NCBI RefSeq assembly: GCF_000142905.1
Contig: NW_013657661.1
Location: 423,752-487,751, forward strand
Length of the DNA stretch: 64,000 bases
DNA from: Thecamonas trahens ATCC 50062
Taxonomy: Eukaryota > Apusozoa > Apusomonadida > Apusomonadidae
Reading direction: 5' to 3'
This document shows, one piece after another, positions 11,596-23,926 of this stretch; position 1 is the stretch's first letter; each line of letters begins with the position of its first letter. The position numbers were made by a program, and so were the translations under genes. Under the pieces are notes generated by a model, which was not told the DNA's origin, did no database searches, and saw only the letters and a list, made by a program, of their open reading frames with translations.

Positions 11596-13555
11596 TTGCT
11601 GTGGTGGGGACTCATCGATGGCGATGACCGCTTGCCGGACACGGATCTCTGGGCTGACATGGATGTCTGGCGGACAATGATCGATGCCGGATACGGGCGT
11701 AGGCGACTGGCATTGTGGACGAGTCCGAGTGGGAGGCGTTCCTCGCCTGCCTTCAAGCGCCGCTGCCGACCACGTTTCGTCTGTCGATTGACTCTGAGAC
11801 GCGGGCCAGGCAGCGCGCGTTTCTTGGCGCCCAGGCGGATGCGCTCGTTGCGGCTGGCGTCGACGCCAAGTATGTGCCGCGGCCGCTAGAGTGGTTTCCG
11901 GACGGGCGGCTGTGGCAGATTGATGCGTGCAGGGGCGAGCTGAAGGCCGAGCACATGCAGGAGCTGCGGGCGATGCTGATGCGGGAAAACAGTCCGGCGA
12001 CATCACCCGCCAGGAGGCGGTCTCGATGATCCCGGTCTGCTACCTGGGCGTCCAGCCCGGGAACCGCGTCGTCGACATGTGCGCCGCTCCGGGCTCCAAG
12101 ACCTCGCAGATCGTCGAGTGCCTCGGGTGGTCGAGTGACGACGCAGGCTTTGTCCTCGCCAACGACGCCAACATTCATCGCTGCCAGACGCTGACTGGCC
12201 AGTTGCGGCGGCTCAAAAGTGACAAGGCGCTCGTCGTCTCGCACCAGGCTCAGGCTCTGCCGCGACTGACCGGCGCCAACGGCGAACTCGTTCTCTTTGA
12301 CAAGGTCCTCTGTGATGTGCCATGCTCGGGCGACGGCACCCTCCGCAAGGCCGTCGACGTGTGGAAGGATTGGAAGCCGAACTGGGGACAAGCCCTCCAC
12401 TCGGTCCAGACGCACATCGCCACGCGCGGCGCCCGTCTCCTCGCGCCCGGCGGCACTCTCGTCTACTCGACGTGCTCGCTCAACCCGGTCGAGGACGAGA
12501 GTGTCGTCGTCGACCTCCTCCGCAAGTTTGGCGGCGCCCTTGAGCTCGTCGACGTCTCAGACATGCTTCCCGGCCTCCGCACCTCGCCAGGCCTCACTTC
12601 CTGGCCGCTGGTCGCCGCTGACGGCTCATTCGTCGAGAGCCACGCCGACGCTTACGACGGCGCCACTGCCCTGCCGGATCCGCAGACCGAGGCGTGGATC
12701 ATTGACCAGCTCCCGCGCGCTGTCCGCATCCTCCCGCACCACAACAACACCGGCGGCTTCTTTGTCGCAGCCTTTCGCTGGAGAGACGACCGGCCGGCTG
12801 CATCGCATGCCGGCGCTGATCCCGACCCCGCCACCGTTCCGCTCACCTTTCACGACGGGCTTGAGGCGCAGTCCGGCGTGGCACATCTGGATGTGGCCGC
12901 GGCCTCGGCCGACGCGCCCGTCATCGCGCTCAAGCCCGACTGCGAGCTCGCACTCGCGCTCTCGGAGAGGTTCGGCCTCGCATCCGACGACAGCAACCCG
13001 ACGCGCCGGCTCGTCATCCGCGTTGCCGAGCAGGAGACAACGACCAACGGCCAGCTCTGGTCCGTCTCGCCTGCACTCCACAACGTCCTCTCCCACGCTC
13101 GCAACGTGAGCAACCTCCATGTCGTCGTCGCCGGCATGCCGCTCGTCTCGCGCTACCGGCTCGGCGCGTCGATTGTCGAGCAGTGGAAGCTGACTCAGAT
13201 GGGCGCGCGGACAGTCGGCGCCGTCGCCACCCGCAGCGTCCTTGTCACCTCGCCTGCCGCCTTTCTCGCCGCCATGACCTCTCATTTCTCCCGCGATAGC
13301 AATGGGCTCATCACTCTTGCGGCCGAACACGCCGCAGCGCTCAATGCTGACGCCATGGCTGCGCTGTCGCCGGGCCCAATCATCATCGCTGTCGATGTCG
13401 CCGCCACTGGCTCCTCCTGTATGGGCTCGCTCACGCCGCAGCACAACGAGCCCGAGTTTGTCTCGGCCTACCTCTACGACTCGGGCACCGTCTCCATCCG
13501 CCTCTCCAAGGCGAGCCTGCCGGTGGTCAAGGCCCGGCTGGAAGAGTGGCTGTAA
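11427..13555 (+). CDS. NSUN2: tRNA (cytosine-5) methyltransferase, NSUN2/Trm4 type
   Basis: Exon 1 is 11427-11543 (39 codons) and exon 2 is 11703-13555, with a phase-0 intron between. The protein is 656 aa after adding one base in AAAA at 11986-11989, where the frame breaks between LMRE and SGDITRQEAVSMIP. NSUN2/Trm4 methylates C5 of cytosines in tRNAs using SAM. The SAM site is VVDMCAAPGSKTSQ. The two catalytic cysteines are C247 in PCSGDG and C297 in TCSLNPVEDE, with the spacing of 50 typical of the family. A basic Gly/Arg N-terminus precedes YVDVRTNAAFEAYYK. The C-terminal region with GMPLVSRYRLG is the family's PUA-like tail. It is convergent with VPS18, 36 bp apart. Confidence 0.9.
11544..11702 (+). 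other. intron of the NSUN2 gene
   Basis: The 159-nt intron has donor GTATGG after AAG and acceptor CGTAG before GCGACT, phase 0. It contains a (TG)n repeat followed by a run of 17 G (11578-11594). Splicing restores the family-specific join YYK|ATGIVDESEW. Confidence 0.85.
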
Positions 13556-13591
13556 AAAGGCAAAGAGAGCCGAAAGGGGGTTGTGTGTGTG

Positions 13592-16412
13592 TTACAGGCG
13601 CCACTCGGCTTGTGCAGCAAGGTCGAATGGGCGGTCGATGGTATCGATCATGTGCTCGCCGCAGAGGAGGCACTCTCGCGCGACGATCGAGTCGTAGTCG
13701 TCGCGGGCGGCCTCGTAGGCGGCCTCGATGGCGGCGGCGTCGTTGGCGGTAGCGGACGGGGCGATGAGGGCGGCGCGTGCGGCATCGACGGCGCGTTCGA
13801 GCTCACGGACGTGGCTGCGGAGCGAGGGCGAGGCCGTGGTGAGCGCCACGCTCACCATGCAGTGGGCGTGGAAGACGTGCGAGCATCCAAAGGCGTAGCG
13901 GTCGGCGGTGGCGAGAGGAAGGTGGCAATGCGCGCACGATGACGAGGCACGGACGTAGGTAAACCTATGGCGCGAGTCGGTGACCTTGGTGCGGATTTCC
14001 TCGGCGGCAGCGGTGGCGTCGGTCATGTCGCGCTCCAGCTGGGCGATTTCGCCGTCGTACGCCTCGAGCGAGGAGCAGATGACCGACCGCAGCTCGCCGA
14101 GCTTGGGAACGGTGGCAGGAGCGGAAGTACGTCTTCGATGCGGAGAATCGAGGTCTCCAGCAGCTGGACAGCGTCGTCGACCGCCTGTCGGGCTGCGTTC
14201 TCGAGCTTGGCGAGGTACTCGGGATCGAGGGTGGAGCGGTCGGCGTCGGCGAGAATGTGCGCGGGCGCGAGGACGTGCTTGGCAATCTCGAGCCAGACCC
14301 TGAGCGTCGGCTTGGCATCGACGTCGACGTCGTCGGTCGCGCCCATGACCAGGTCCATGTCGGTGGCAACGTCGCGGGCAACCTCGAGGTCGCCGGCGGC
14401 GAGGGCGGCCGAGACAGCGTCGGCAAACTGGCCAATGGAAGTAAGGATGACAACCGATGCCCGCGCGAGCTCGTGGTGCTGGGTCAGCCGGAGCGCAAGC
14501 GGCACGTTGTACTCGACGCCCGAGGAGAGGTAGCGGATGAGGCTTGTCTCGTCGCCCGAGGCGCAGAGGAGATGGAGCGCAAGGTCAGAGAGGGCGCGCG
14601 AGTCGATCGGCGGCTCGACCGTGGTGGTGTGGAAGATGAACCGGAGCGCGTCGCTCGGCGCGCACCGGGTGAGCGCCGGGATGAGCGCGTCGACCGAGTC
14701 GATGTACGGGAGAAGCGAGACAAAGGCGTCAACGAGCGGGCCCGAGATGCGCGACGCAAGCGCTGACGCCGACTTGAGGAGCAGGGCAATGCCTTGCTCA
14801 GGCGCAAGGCGAGTCCGCCGGATGATGACCTGCAGCGCGGCACTGTAGTCGCTTGCCTCGCAGTGGTGGACTACAATCTTCTCGTAGTCGCCGATGGCCT
14901 CGGCAAAGGCAAGGAGCTCGGGCTGGCGGCCGTGCGAGGCGATGATGTCGTACGTTGTCTTGGGGTCAACCACCGACGCATACCCGTCCAGAAAAGCGGC
15001 AAACTCGGTCGCGGCGTCGGCGTCGCCGGCGTCGTCGAGGCGGGCAAGAAGAAGCTCGAGGAGCCACGAGGCGAGGACCGTTCGCTGTGAGGCGTCCGAC
15101 GACGGCGTCTCGCGAAGGCGGACGCGGACAAGGGTCGAGAGTGCCTGTGGGTCGGCCTCAAACTGAAGAGCGAGCTGCTCAAAGGCAGCGCCCGAGACGC
15201 GGGCAAAGGCGGCAGCGGCAAGCTCGGGCAGGCCGTTGGCCATAAAGTGCTTGCCCTGCTCGAGCAGGACCTCATCGCGCTGCGCATCTTCGCGGGCGTA
15301 CTCGAGCGCCGACTCGTAGAGGCCTTTGTCGAGGTAGAGGCGCCAGACGTGGCGCGACTCGTCGTCGATGTTGAGGCCAAAGACGTCGAGCGAGGCATAG
15401 ACCCAGTGCGAGCTGGTGGAGGCGTCGGTGGCGACGCCGAGAACCCGGCCCGAGCCCGAGTGGAAGAGCTCCTCCTCCACCACTTCCTCGGAGAGCCGCG
15501 AGATGGCCTGCCAGCAGTGGTCAAAGATGAGGACAAAGTGGAACTCGGTGATGGTGATGGCGATCGGGACGTGGATGTCCTTCTCCACCAGCAGCGAGCC
15601 GCGGCCGTACTCGAGGAGCGACGGCGAGGTGAGCACGTTGTCCGATGAGTTGGCAAACGAGAGCCCGCCGTGGTACACCCCGAGCGAGGTGGCCCAGGCA
15701 AACGACGACGATGCCGACTCGTACGGCCCGCGGTAGACGGCAAGCGTCGAGGTGTCGCCCGGGAGCTGGAAAACGTTGGCGACGCCGCACACCGCGCAAA
15801 GACCTCGGTCAGTGTCTCGCCGGGCCGGCCGAGAAAGTTGAACAGGCGCATCGGGTCCGAGACGAGGACAAAGAGCGCACCCGACGGAAGCCGTTCGAGA
15901 TGCAGGCCAGTGACCTCGGCGCGGACCGAGTAGATGGCCGTGGCGCTCTCCTCAACCTTGCCGGCCTTGACGTGCGAGATGGAGATGGTGTACATGTCTC
16001 CCGTGCTCGAGGCGAGAAGAAACTCACCAGTAGCGTCGGTGTTCTCTCCCGGGTTCCATGCCACCTTTGCCAGCGAGAGGTTCCGCAGCGAGCGGAGCTT
16101 GACCGGCTTTGTCCACGAGCGGGCGAGGTAGTAGACGTCGCCGTTGCCGATGGCGATGAGCGAGTGAGCCGAGGTCGGCGAGAGAAAGACGGCGGTAATA
16201 GTATCCGAGAGCGACTTGGGCTTGACCACAGGAATGGTCTCGATCTCAGCAGGGTTGTTCACGTCGAGTCTCTGCACTTTTCCGCTCTTCAGTCCGAGGA
16301 GCACAAAAGCTGCGTCGGTGGCCAGAGCCGTCAAGTCCTGCGGGCGGTACTGAGAGGAGAGGGAGAAGATAGGGGAGACCATCATGGAGCTCTGACCAGC
16401 CAGGCCATCCAT
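13592..16412 (-). CDS. VPS18: vacuolar protein sorting 18 (CORVET/HOPS core)
   Basis: The corrected protein is 940 aa, near the usual 970. VPS18 is a core subunit of the endolysosomal tethering complexes HOPS and CORVET. The N-terminal about 350 residues form a beta-propeller (VLLGLKSGKVQRLDVNNP, FNFLGRPGETLTEVFA). This is followed by a clathrin-repeat alpha-solenoid, the diagnostic ILRIEDVLPLLP segment and a C-terminal RING-H2 (CAHCHLPL, CSHVFHAHC, CLLCGEH). Two single bases appear missing: one near 15792-15797 after TEVFA and one in GGG at 14105-14107 before KLGELRSVICSSLE. I chose MDGLAGQSS at 16412; the next ATG is at 16385. The 3' end is 36 bp from NSUN2. Confidence 0.9.
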
Positions 16413-17307
16413 ATACCCTCCTGCACCACGAGAGCCCACCACCACCCACCACCACCATACCCTCCGCCTAGCCCGCCTACCCCGCCTCCCACCACCGCCA
16501 TGACCCAGACCCCTCCCGGCCCCCACCCCCCCCATTGTTCGAAGCCCCCCCCCTTCCCCCCATCCTCCCCCCCGGGCCCTCCCACTCTTTTTTACCCCCC
16601 CCCAAAAAAAAAAAACCCTGTGTTGTCCTTCCATTTTTAAAAAAGGGCAATGGGGGGGGGGGGGTAATTTTTTGGGGGCTTTTTTCCTTTTGTTTTTTGT
16701 GGGGGGGGGGGGGGGGGGGGGGGTCACGAGTGGGGCGGGGAGGAGGGGGGCACTTGCACATGTGATCATGTTTGGAGGGGGTGGAGGGGTGGGATGGGTG
16801 TCGCAGTTGCAGAAGAACTATCATTGGTATCGGTGTCATGATCATTGTCATATCGTCATCGTCATCGTCATGATCATTGTCATGGCCATCGTCATCGTCA
16901 TCGTCATGGCCATCGTCATGATCATTGTCATGGCCATCGTCATCGTCATGGCCATCGTCATGATCATCGTCATAGTCATTGCCATGTTTGCCATCAGCCT
17001 CATCATCATCTCAGCGCTCATCACTATGATGAAGCCACGACATCCCTCCCCACCCCACCCCAAACTCCCCCCTACGGACGGGGAGGGTGAAAGGGAGGGG
17101 GGGGGGGGTACTCACCTGGGACACACTCGCACCGCTCTCCATTACACCTCGGACGCCTTTACAGCCCACACGACATAGGGGTGGTTGTAGGTGGTGAGTG
17201 TCTTCCTACTGTGGCAGTCCCGCTCCCTGGCTTCTGGCAAATCTCCCCGCAGTGCCTCCCCCTGTTGGCCCCCTTGCCCGTCTTGACCCAAACCCTCCTT
17301 CGCCGAT
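16413..17307. other. divergent spacer between VPS18 and ANKRD13-like genes
   Basis: This 895-bp region holds C-rich then A-rich tracts (to 16620), G runs of 13 (16652-16664) and 23 (16701-16723), a CATC-type repeat array at 16845-16995, and another G run near 17096-17108. It must carry the promoters of two divergent genes. No coding or RNA gene is supported. Confidence 0.7.
16845..16995. repeat. ATCGTC/ATGGCC hexanucleotide array
   Basis: The tract is built almost entirely of 6-bp units of the form GTCATC, GTCATG, GGCCATC and ATTGTC, with a higher-order period in which GATCATTGTCATGGCC recurs. All frames are open because the unit is a multiple of three, so the Met/Thr/Val/Ile open frames across it are not evidence of a gene. 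Confidence 0.9.
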
Positions 17308-19170
17308 ATGGCCAACGAGGCGAACTCGGCCAGTGCCCGCCAATCTGCCAGTGGCGATGATGGCGAGGTGTGGGCTGATGCGGATGCTGGTGGCTCTGGA
17401 CAGGATCCTCAAGGTAGTCGCCATGCGGATGGTTCTGCCGTCTCAGCCTCAGCCTCAACCTCCGCCTCCAGCTCGGGCACGGACACGGACTCGGACTCGG
17501 ACTCGGACTCGAATCAGTTCTTTGACACGGCACCATTTGCAGCACCGGCGCTTCACAAGGCTGTGGTGACCGGAGACTCTGAGCAGCTGGTGGCACTGCT
17601 CGAGTCTGTGGCAGTGGCACATCGGTATCACGACAAGCATACCCATGTCATCAATGCTCACGACAGCCACGGGATGACAGCGCTGCATCTAGCGACTCTG
17701 CTGGCGGACCAGAAAGCAATTGATGCGCTCATCGACGCCGGTGCTAGCGTAACGCTGCCGTCGGCCGAGCTGTATGCCACCTACCACGAGGCCATTGCCA
17801 CGTCCAACGCAGCACTGCTGCTGCGTGCGCTCAAGATCATCCGCGCTACCTCGCAGGTGGTGTACGAGACCAAGCTTCCGAACGTGCTCGCCACGCTGGC
17901 CAGCCTTGACGACTTTGCGCTCGACTTGGACTGGAAGGTCTCTTCGTGGGTCCCGTTTGTCTCGCGGCTCTGCCCGACCGACACCTACAAGGTGTACAAG
18001 ATCGGCGAGGCCGTCCGGGTGGACATCACGCTGATCGGGCGCGAGGGCTCGTCGTGGATCCGCGGCAACATTTCGTTTGTCTTTCTCCCCACGCCGCCGC
18101 TTGGAGTCCTCTACTCGATCAACCACGAGACCAAGACATACTCGGTGATCAAGACCGACGCCGTTGCCATGAGCGACTCCCAGCTCGCCCGCGAGGCAGC
18201 GCACCTGATGCGCTCAGAAATCGCGGTCACCGATGTTCCACTGGAGAACATCGAGGTTGCGCCGGCAACTTCATGGATGGGCTCGCTGCGGTTTGAGGAA
18301 GTCAACGGCTATCCGTGCTCAGTCCACAACATGTCCAACATTGTGGTCTCAACCAAGACGCGCAACGAGCACATCTCGCCCGAGATCCGCGCCGAGCTCG
18401 AGGCCCGCCGTCGCCGCTTGGCCGAGCTCGAAGAGGTGGCGCTCGAGGCCGAGAACCCAGACACGCTCGAGCTCGAGGCTTCGGAGACCGACGCGCTCCT
18501 CGACGATCTGCAGCGCAAGTATGGCTCGAAGCTCGCCTCGTCGCTACCAACCTATCACCCGGTAGCTCGCGACGAGCCGGACGCGCTCTGGGCCGCATAC
18601 CTTGCGCACGGGCCGGCCGTGCTCCGCGGGCGCGAGCTCTCGGAGCAGACGTCGACCAAGACACTGAAGGCCTCGCTCTGGTGCTCGCCTGACTTTCCGC
18701 TCACCATCGACCAGTTCCGCCCGCTCCTGCACCTACTCGCCCCAGCCTCGCCCGAGTTTAAGGAGATCTCTGAGTTTTTCGACAACCGCCTCCCGCACGA
18801 CCACGGCTTTCCGGTCCGGTTCCAGCTCCCGCTCTACAAGCTGTTCAAAGCCGAGGCCACGTTCCGCAACTACCGCCTCCTCGACGCATCCGACCCCGAC
18901 GTCATCGCCCTCATCGCCCTCCCTGCAGACTACACGCAGGTTGCGTCGCTGGCCGACTTTGACGAGGCTGACTATTCATACGAGTCGTCACAGGTGGGCG
19001 ACTCTGCCGGCTCCAGCTTTCCATCCACCGAGGACGATGAGGAGTATGAGAACGTAGAGTCATCCCGCGAGCACCCGGACGCGAGCAAGGCGTCGGCGTC
19101 GACGTCGGCGTCGCCATCATCGTCACGCCGCCGCCGCAGGATCAAGGTCAAGCGCCGCGTCCGGAGCTAG
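17308..19170 (+). CDS. ankyrin-repeat protein with GPCR-chaperone domain, ANKRD13-like
   Basis: The 620-aa protein has no frame break. The N-terminus (1-72) is acidic/Ser-rich. Ankyrin repeats follow at about 75-190 (GMTALHLATLLADQKAIDAL). Next comes the ANKRD13-type domain (about 205-350) with YKVYKIGEAVRVD, SWMGSLRF and NGYPCSVHNMSNIVVSTKTR. Family members act at endosomes or the ER on ubiquitinated or membrane cargo. The terminal ubiquitin-interacting motifs of animal ANKRD13A/B/D are not evident; the tail is acidic, then basic (SRRRRRIKVKRR). Its last 23 bases overlap the opposite-strand gene's coding end. The ATG at 17308 follows a short leader. Confidence 0.85.
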   Translation: MANEANSASARQSASGDDGEVWADADAGGSGQDPQGSRHADGSAVSASASTSASSSGTDTDSDSDSDSNQFFDTAPFAAPALHKAVVTGDSEQLVALLESVAVAHRYHDKHTHVINAHDSHGMTALHLATLLADQKAIDALIDAGASVTLPSAELYATYHEAIATSNAALLLRALKIIRATSQVVYETKLPNVLATLASLDDFALDLDWKVSSWVPFVSRLCPTDTYKVYKIGEAVRVDITLIGREGSSWIRGNISFVFLPTPPLGVLYSINHETKTYSVIKTDAVAMSDSQLAREAAHLMRSEIAVTDVPLENIEVAPATSWMGSLRFEEVNGYPCSVHNMSNIVVSTKTRNEHISPEIRAELEARRRRLAELEEVALEAENPDTLELEASETDALLDDLQRKYGSKLASSLPTYHPVARDEPDALWAAYLAHGPAVLRGRELSEQTSTKTLKASLWCSPDFPLTIDQFRPLLHLLAPASPEFKEISEFFDNRLPHDHGFPVRFQLPLYKLFKAEATFRNYRLLDASDPDVIALIALPADYTQVASLADFDEADYSYESSQVGDSAGSSFPSTEDDEEYENVESSREHPDASKASASTSASPSSSRRRRRIKVKRRVRS

Positions 19171-22100
19171 CGCCGCGCTTGGAGCTGTGAGCGGCCGCTC
19201 CCGAGCTTGCGTCCTGCATGTGCCGCCGTATGGTGGCGGCGGCACCGCCGCCGTCGCTGCGGCCGTACCGTCGCTCTCGGTGTCCATCTGGGGCCTGATA
19301 GTGCTCGTCGCGGGCGCTCGGGGAGCTTCGCCGAGCGCCTGACGTCCGCCGCTTCGTTCTCCTGCGAGCGCGCGGCGGTCGCGGCGGTCGCTCTGGGTGG
19401 CGCTCGACCAGTGCTGGCGAGTTGGAGCGCGACCGCGAGTGCGAAGCTGATCGCGAGCCCGACCGGACTGGACCGCTGCTCGGAGGCGCCCTCGCCCGCG
19501 GCCGAGACCGGGACCGAACCTTGCTGTGGAGCATCTTGTCCGACCCCGACGGTTGAGTGACTAGAACCTTAATGCCAGCGACAGCTCCTGCAGGCGGTGT
19601 CGAGACTGTGAGCAAGTCCTCAGACGCCGTAGAGACGTCATCGAGCACGTTGTCAAGTACCTCGTCTTCGAGAATGGAAGCCAGCGAGCGAGTCTGTGCC
19701 GGCAGTGCACTGGCGGTGCGAGCCGGTGCCGAGTGCTGTTGCGGCTGCAGCGGCGATGGCACATGCATGGCCAGATGTGATCGCCGGTGTGGACTGGAGG
19801 CAACCCGCTGCAGCGGGCTGCTTGTGGCTGGCGAGTACGGAATCGGCGGCATCGGTCGCCCGGAGCTGGTCTGGCCGGAGCTTGTGGTCCGCAGCGTGTA
19901 GAGGGTCGAGCCTGAACCAACTGATGTCGGCGGCAGCGACGGCTGCCCGGGAGAGAGGACAGGAAGCACCGCGGTTCGGCGGTAGTACTCGGTCTTGCCC
20001 ACCCGCCAGCACTCTGCCGCCAGCCAGGCCCCGAGTCCGAGTAGCGCTGTGGCGATGAACGCGGCCACGACCGCCGCGACTTCGGTCCGTCCGGCACGGA
20101 GCCCAGTGTCGGATGCAATGTAAGCGAGGATGGCGATGGTGCACGCGACCGCCAGGAGCAAGGCGCCGCCATGGTTGAGCCAGCGGCTCCGTGCCGGCGC
20201 CACCACCTCGGTCAGAGCTGCTGTCAGAAAGAGCGGCGCTGTGGTGAGCGCGGCCTGCCAGCCCGGCTCGTCGCGAAGAATCGAGCTGGTGAGAGCCAGG
20301 ATGGCGAGCAGCGCCAGCTCGACCACAACCCAAAGCAGCGCGCCGGTGCGGAAGAGGTCAAAGAGGACGCCGTATCGGGCGATAAACTGAGAGCGCGTGT
20401 ATGCGCGCGGGCCGACGGCGATGAAGATGCTTCTTCCTCCTGCAACGAGTGCGCCGCCGACGATCCGGTATCGGCGGTCGACTCGCTCCCGTCGCCGTTG
20501 TCGACGGCAAAGTTGGCAACAGGCAGGCCCAATTCCGACTGCGACGAGTCCGAGTCCGAGTCTGTGGTAGAGAGAGTGAGGCTCGAGAGCGAGAGCGAGG
20601 CCCGCTGGCGCGTAGCGATGAGCTCTGAAATCCGCGACGGGAGCTCGAGGCGCGGTGCGTGGGCCTCGTCGGCGTCGGACGACGATGACCGGAACGTGAC
20701 CTTGCGCCGGCGGCGGAGCTCGCGCAGCTTGTTGATGGCAAAGACTCCAAGCTTGGCCGAGTAGCCTAGTAGGCCAAGGAGTGACGAGATGAAGATCGGG
20801 ATGTGTTCGCCGGCAAGGCACTTCATGTTGCGCGAGGCGCCGACGACCCAGAGAGTCGAACTGCCTTGTGCAAGCGAGATGCAGAAGATGCCGTTCAGAA
20901 AGAGCTGAGTGAGCGGAAGAAAGAGGACGACCGCGAGTGCAATCCCAACTCGCGTTCGCCTGTGGCGGTAGTATTCGGCTGAGAGTGGATGGGCGAGGCC
21001 GACGACCCATACGGTGGTGATCGAGCCAAAGCCAAGAACAGCCGCGGCTGACAGGACCGCAAAGTGGTGCGCGGTGTAGGTGCCGGGGAGGCCTTCGCAG
21101 CCGGGGCGGACTACGTCCAAATTGAGGCTCACCGCGTCAACGGCCAGTAGGAGGTGGCTCATCCAAGACGGCAGGATAGGAGCGTGGGTTTTGGCCACGT
21201 TGCGAAGTATAGCGAGGCCGAGAAGGACCTGCGTTCCGAGGCTGATAGCCTTGTCGCTGGCAAGCAGAGCAGCGGCGGTGGCAACAGTCCAGAACGCCAG
21301 ATTGCTGGTGATCAAAATCGAGAAGACGGCGAGCGAGCCCGTACACGCCGCGCATCCTGTGCCGGCGCGGTAAAATCCAGGTGCACACTCTGCGCACATG
21401 TTGCCCGAGTAAGCGGCACCGCAGCGCGACGCGCGGCCGCCAGAGCAACGCGACGCGGGTGACGAGCAGGCGACGACAAAGCCGGCAAACTCAGACGGTG
21501 TCCAGTAGCCCTCTTTCGGCCACATGCGGTCACCGCCGGGGCAGCGTGCATACGATGGGCAGGGCGCGCATTGTAAGCCCTTGCCAAAGCTGCCCTCGGC
21601 CGGGCAATCGTCGGTAAAGTAGTGGTCCGAGTAGACTGCAAAGGCAGTGGTGATCGGATCCGAGACGATAATGTCCAGGTAGCCAGTGTCAGATGTGGGT
21701 GATGTGGCTAGCAATAGCAGGCGACCGTCGTTGGACGCCGAGATGTTGGTTGCAGGCACAATCTGCGACTCGATGGAGACGTCAAAGCGGGCCTCGAGGT
21801 TAGAGCCATGGAGTATCAGCGGGGCCGACGAGGAGGCCGGCGAGACGGTGGGGGCAGTGCGCGTGATGCGCGGCCATGGAACGCGCAAGACCGCCAGCTT
21901 CAGTTCGGCCGAGGCCACAGCCACGGTATCGGCTGTGTAGCCGGCCGACGATGAGGCGTCGAGATCGAGGGTGGCGGACACGGCGACATGGGTCGAGGCG
22001 TAGAGAGAGGTGTCGGTGGGTGCGACGACGCAGAAGGGGATGGAGGCATCGGCCTCAGCAAAGACCAGTCGGGTCGAGTCGCTGAGCGGGCGGGAAGGAC

Positions 22101-23926
22101 GCGCGGCGCCGTCCCGGCGCTGATGGCGACGGGCGGCTGTGGCATGGCAGCGATGTCGACTCCGACAACAAAGCTGACGAGACCAGGCGGGCTGGTTGCG
22201 AGCGAGACAACCACGGTCGGGCGCGTACCCGTCGACAGCGTGGACCAGGGGACGGCGGTAAGCAAGACATGGCCGCATAGGCTGTGGCCGCTCTGCGAGA
22301 TAGTGCCGGCGAGCAGCGGGTGGCCCGGAGCCAGCGGCGCAAGCGGAAATTCGGGGTGCGGTTGGGCTTGCCGGCCATCTTGGCCGGCAAGCGGGGAAAA
22401 GGCAACGCCGGCGGTAGTTGCGTCGACGACCACGAGAGGAAAGGAGGTGCCGGTCGAAGGCACGGCGGAGACATAGAGCGGATCAGAGGTGCCCAGTGGG
22501 GGGAGGATGAGCTTGGGCAGTGCATCGGGCTCGCCAGCAAAGGCATCAGCGGGCGCCGAGAGAGTGATGGTCTGGAAAGCGTTCCAGTTGGATGGCGTGA
22601 AGACGAGCGAGACCGGGCCGAGGATGGTGAGATGCGGCCCGCGCGGAGGGCGCGGGCTCGCCGACGCCGGATCGAGCTGAAAGGTGGCGACGACCGCGAC
22701 GGTTGGCGGGACGGTGAGTTGGACAAGGAGCCGCAATGACTGGCCTTGAAGAGCCGGGTCGGGTCGAAGCAAGGGTGGAGAGCGGCGCGCCGATGTCTGC
22801 GTTGACGACCATGACGGTCGGAACGAGAGAGCCCCATGTGCCAGCGAGCGGCGGCGAGGTGGCAAGCGATGGCAACGAGGTGCCAGATGCGTCGCGGATG
22901 GGTGGTACGCCGGTTGGCACGACGCGGGTGAGGCCCGGTGTGGCGGTAGCGCTCAGCGGCGGGTGGGCGTGACCGGACGCAAGGGTGATGGTGAGGGTAG
23001 TATTGTCTGGCGACCAGACGGCGGAGAGCGGACTGCCGAGGCATGTAGAGAGCGGCGCAGGTGTGAGCGGCGGGCCAATGCAGGAGAGAGCGGCATCGAT
23101 GTCTGCTGTTGAGGAAAGCGGCGGAGCCAAGGTAGGGACGGAGAAAAGGATAATGAGCTCGTCAAGCGGCGAGAGGCCTGCGACGACCGGGACCGGGTCG
23201 GAGGCAGTGAGGGCGGTGATGACCGGTGCGGCCGAGGACGAGCGCGGTGCGACGGAGAGTGGGGCAGCGGCGGTGGACTCGGTGGCTGCCAGAGGCGAGG
23301 CGCAGAGCGAGAGTGAGCCTTCCATTGTGAGGTCCGCGTGGTACAACCAGCCGGTGAGAGAGGGAGGGAAAAATGTGAGGCGGTCTGTGCCGGAGTGACA
23401 GTGCCCAGAAGCTCGATGTGGCCATTGCACCGGGAGCGACGCGACGACAAGCGAGCCAGGGATATGTTTGCAGCAGACGGGATTGAGACAACCAGGGCAT
23501 AAGTCGACGATGGCGCGAGAGGAAGTGCGAGCTGGAGACGATGAGCGGCAGCAGAGTCTGCAGATTTGGTGACGAGCGGCGAAGCGACGGTTATTGCTTC
23601 GCCGAGTTTTGCAAAGGAAGCGGGAGATAGAGAGCTTGCCGAGTAAAGAGCAAAGCGAGCGGAAGGCGAGCGGAGCGAGGGAAAGAACGAGAGTGCGCAA
23701 AGGGAGACATTGCTATGGAGGTGTGGAGGGGGGTCCTGAAGAGAGTGCCCCAAATTAGCGCCTGCCGGCGTGTTGCCTGTCCTGGCACGTCAGCGGTCTC
23801 TCCCAGCGAACAGTCGGTCGGGCGTGGGTTGGCTGTTGGTACGAGACTGCTGCCGACAACGATGGAGATGAGCAACGAAACCGAGGCGATGACGAGGTAT
23901 TGGGAACATCTACAACGTAGTGGCAT
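19148..23926 (-). CDS. large surface protein: beta-sandwich/IPT-like ectodomain, Cys-rich module, multipass membrane region
   Basis: This reads as a 1593-aa protein once four missing bases (GGGGGG 23728-23733, AAAAA 23369-23373, about 22088-22095, about 20410-20470) and one extra base (GGG 22773-22775) are allowed. The start is MPLRCRC at 23926, with a hydrophobic signal or anchor segment. The ectodomain contains a Calx-beta-like strand motif (FTPSNWNAFQTITLSAPAD) and an IPT-like stretch (TVSPASSSAPLILHGSNLE). A Cys-rich EGF-like block follows (CAPCPSYARCPGG to CAECAPGFYRAGTGCAAC). About eight transmembrane segments come next, split by a charged loop, with a long Arg/Ser-rich cytoplasmic tail. 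Role unknown; an adhesion or sensor receptor is plausible. With five frame breaks, decay is possible, but codon character stays strong throughout. Confidence 0.6.

Noticed and set aside
16845..17063. Met/Thr/Ile repeat protein on either strand
   Set aside because: The frames come only from a 6-bp repeat with no start context or flanking coding signal.
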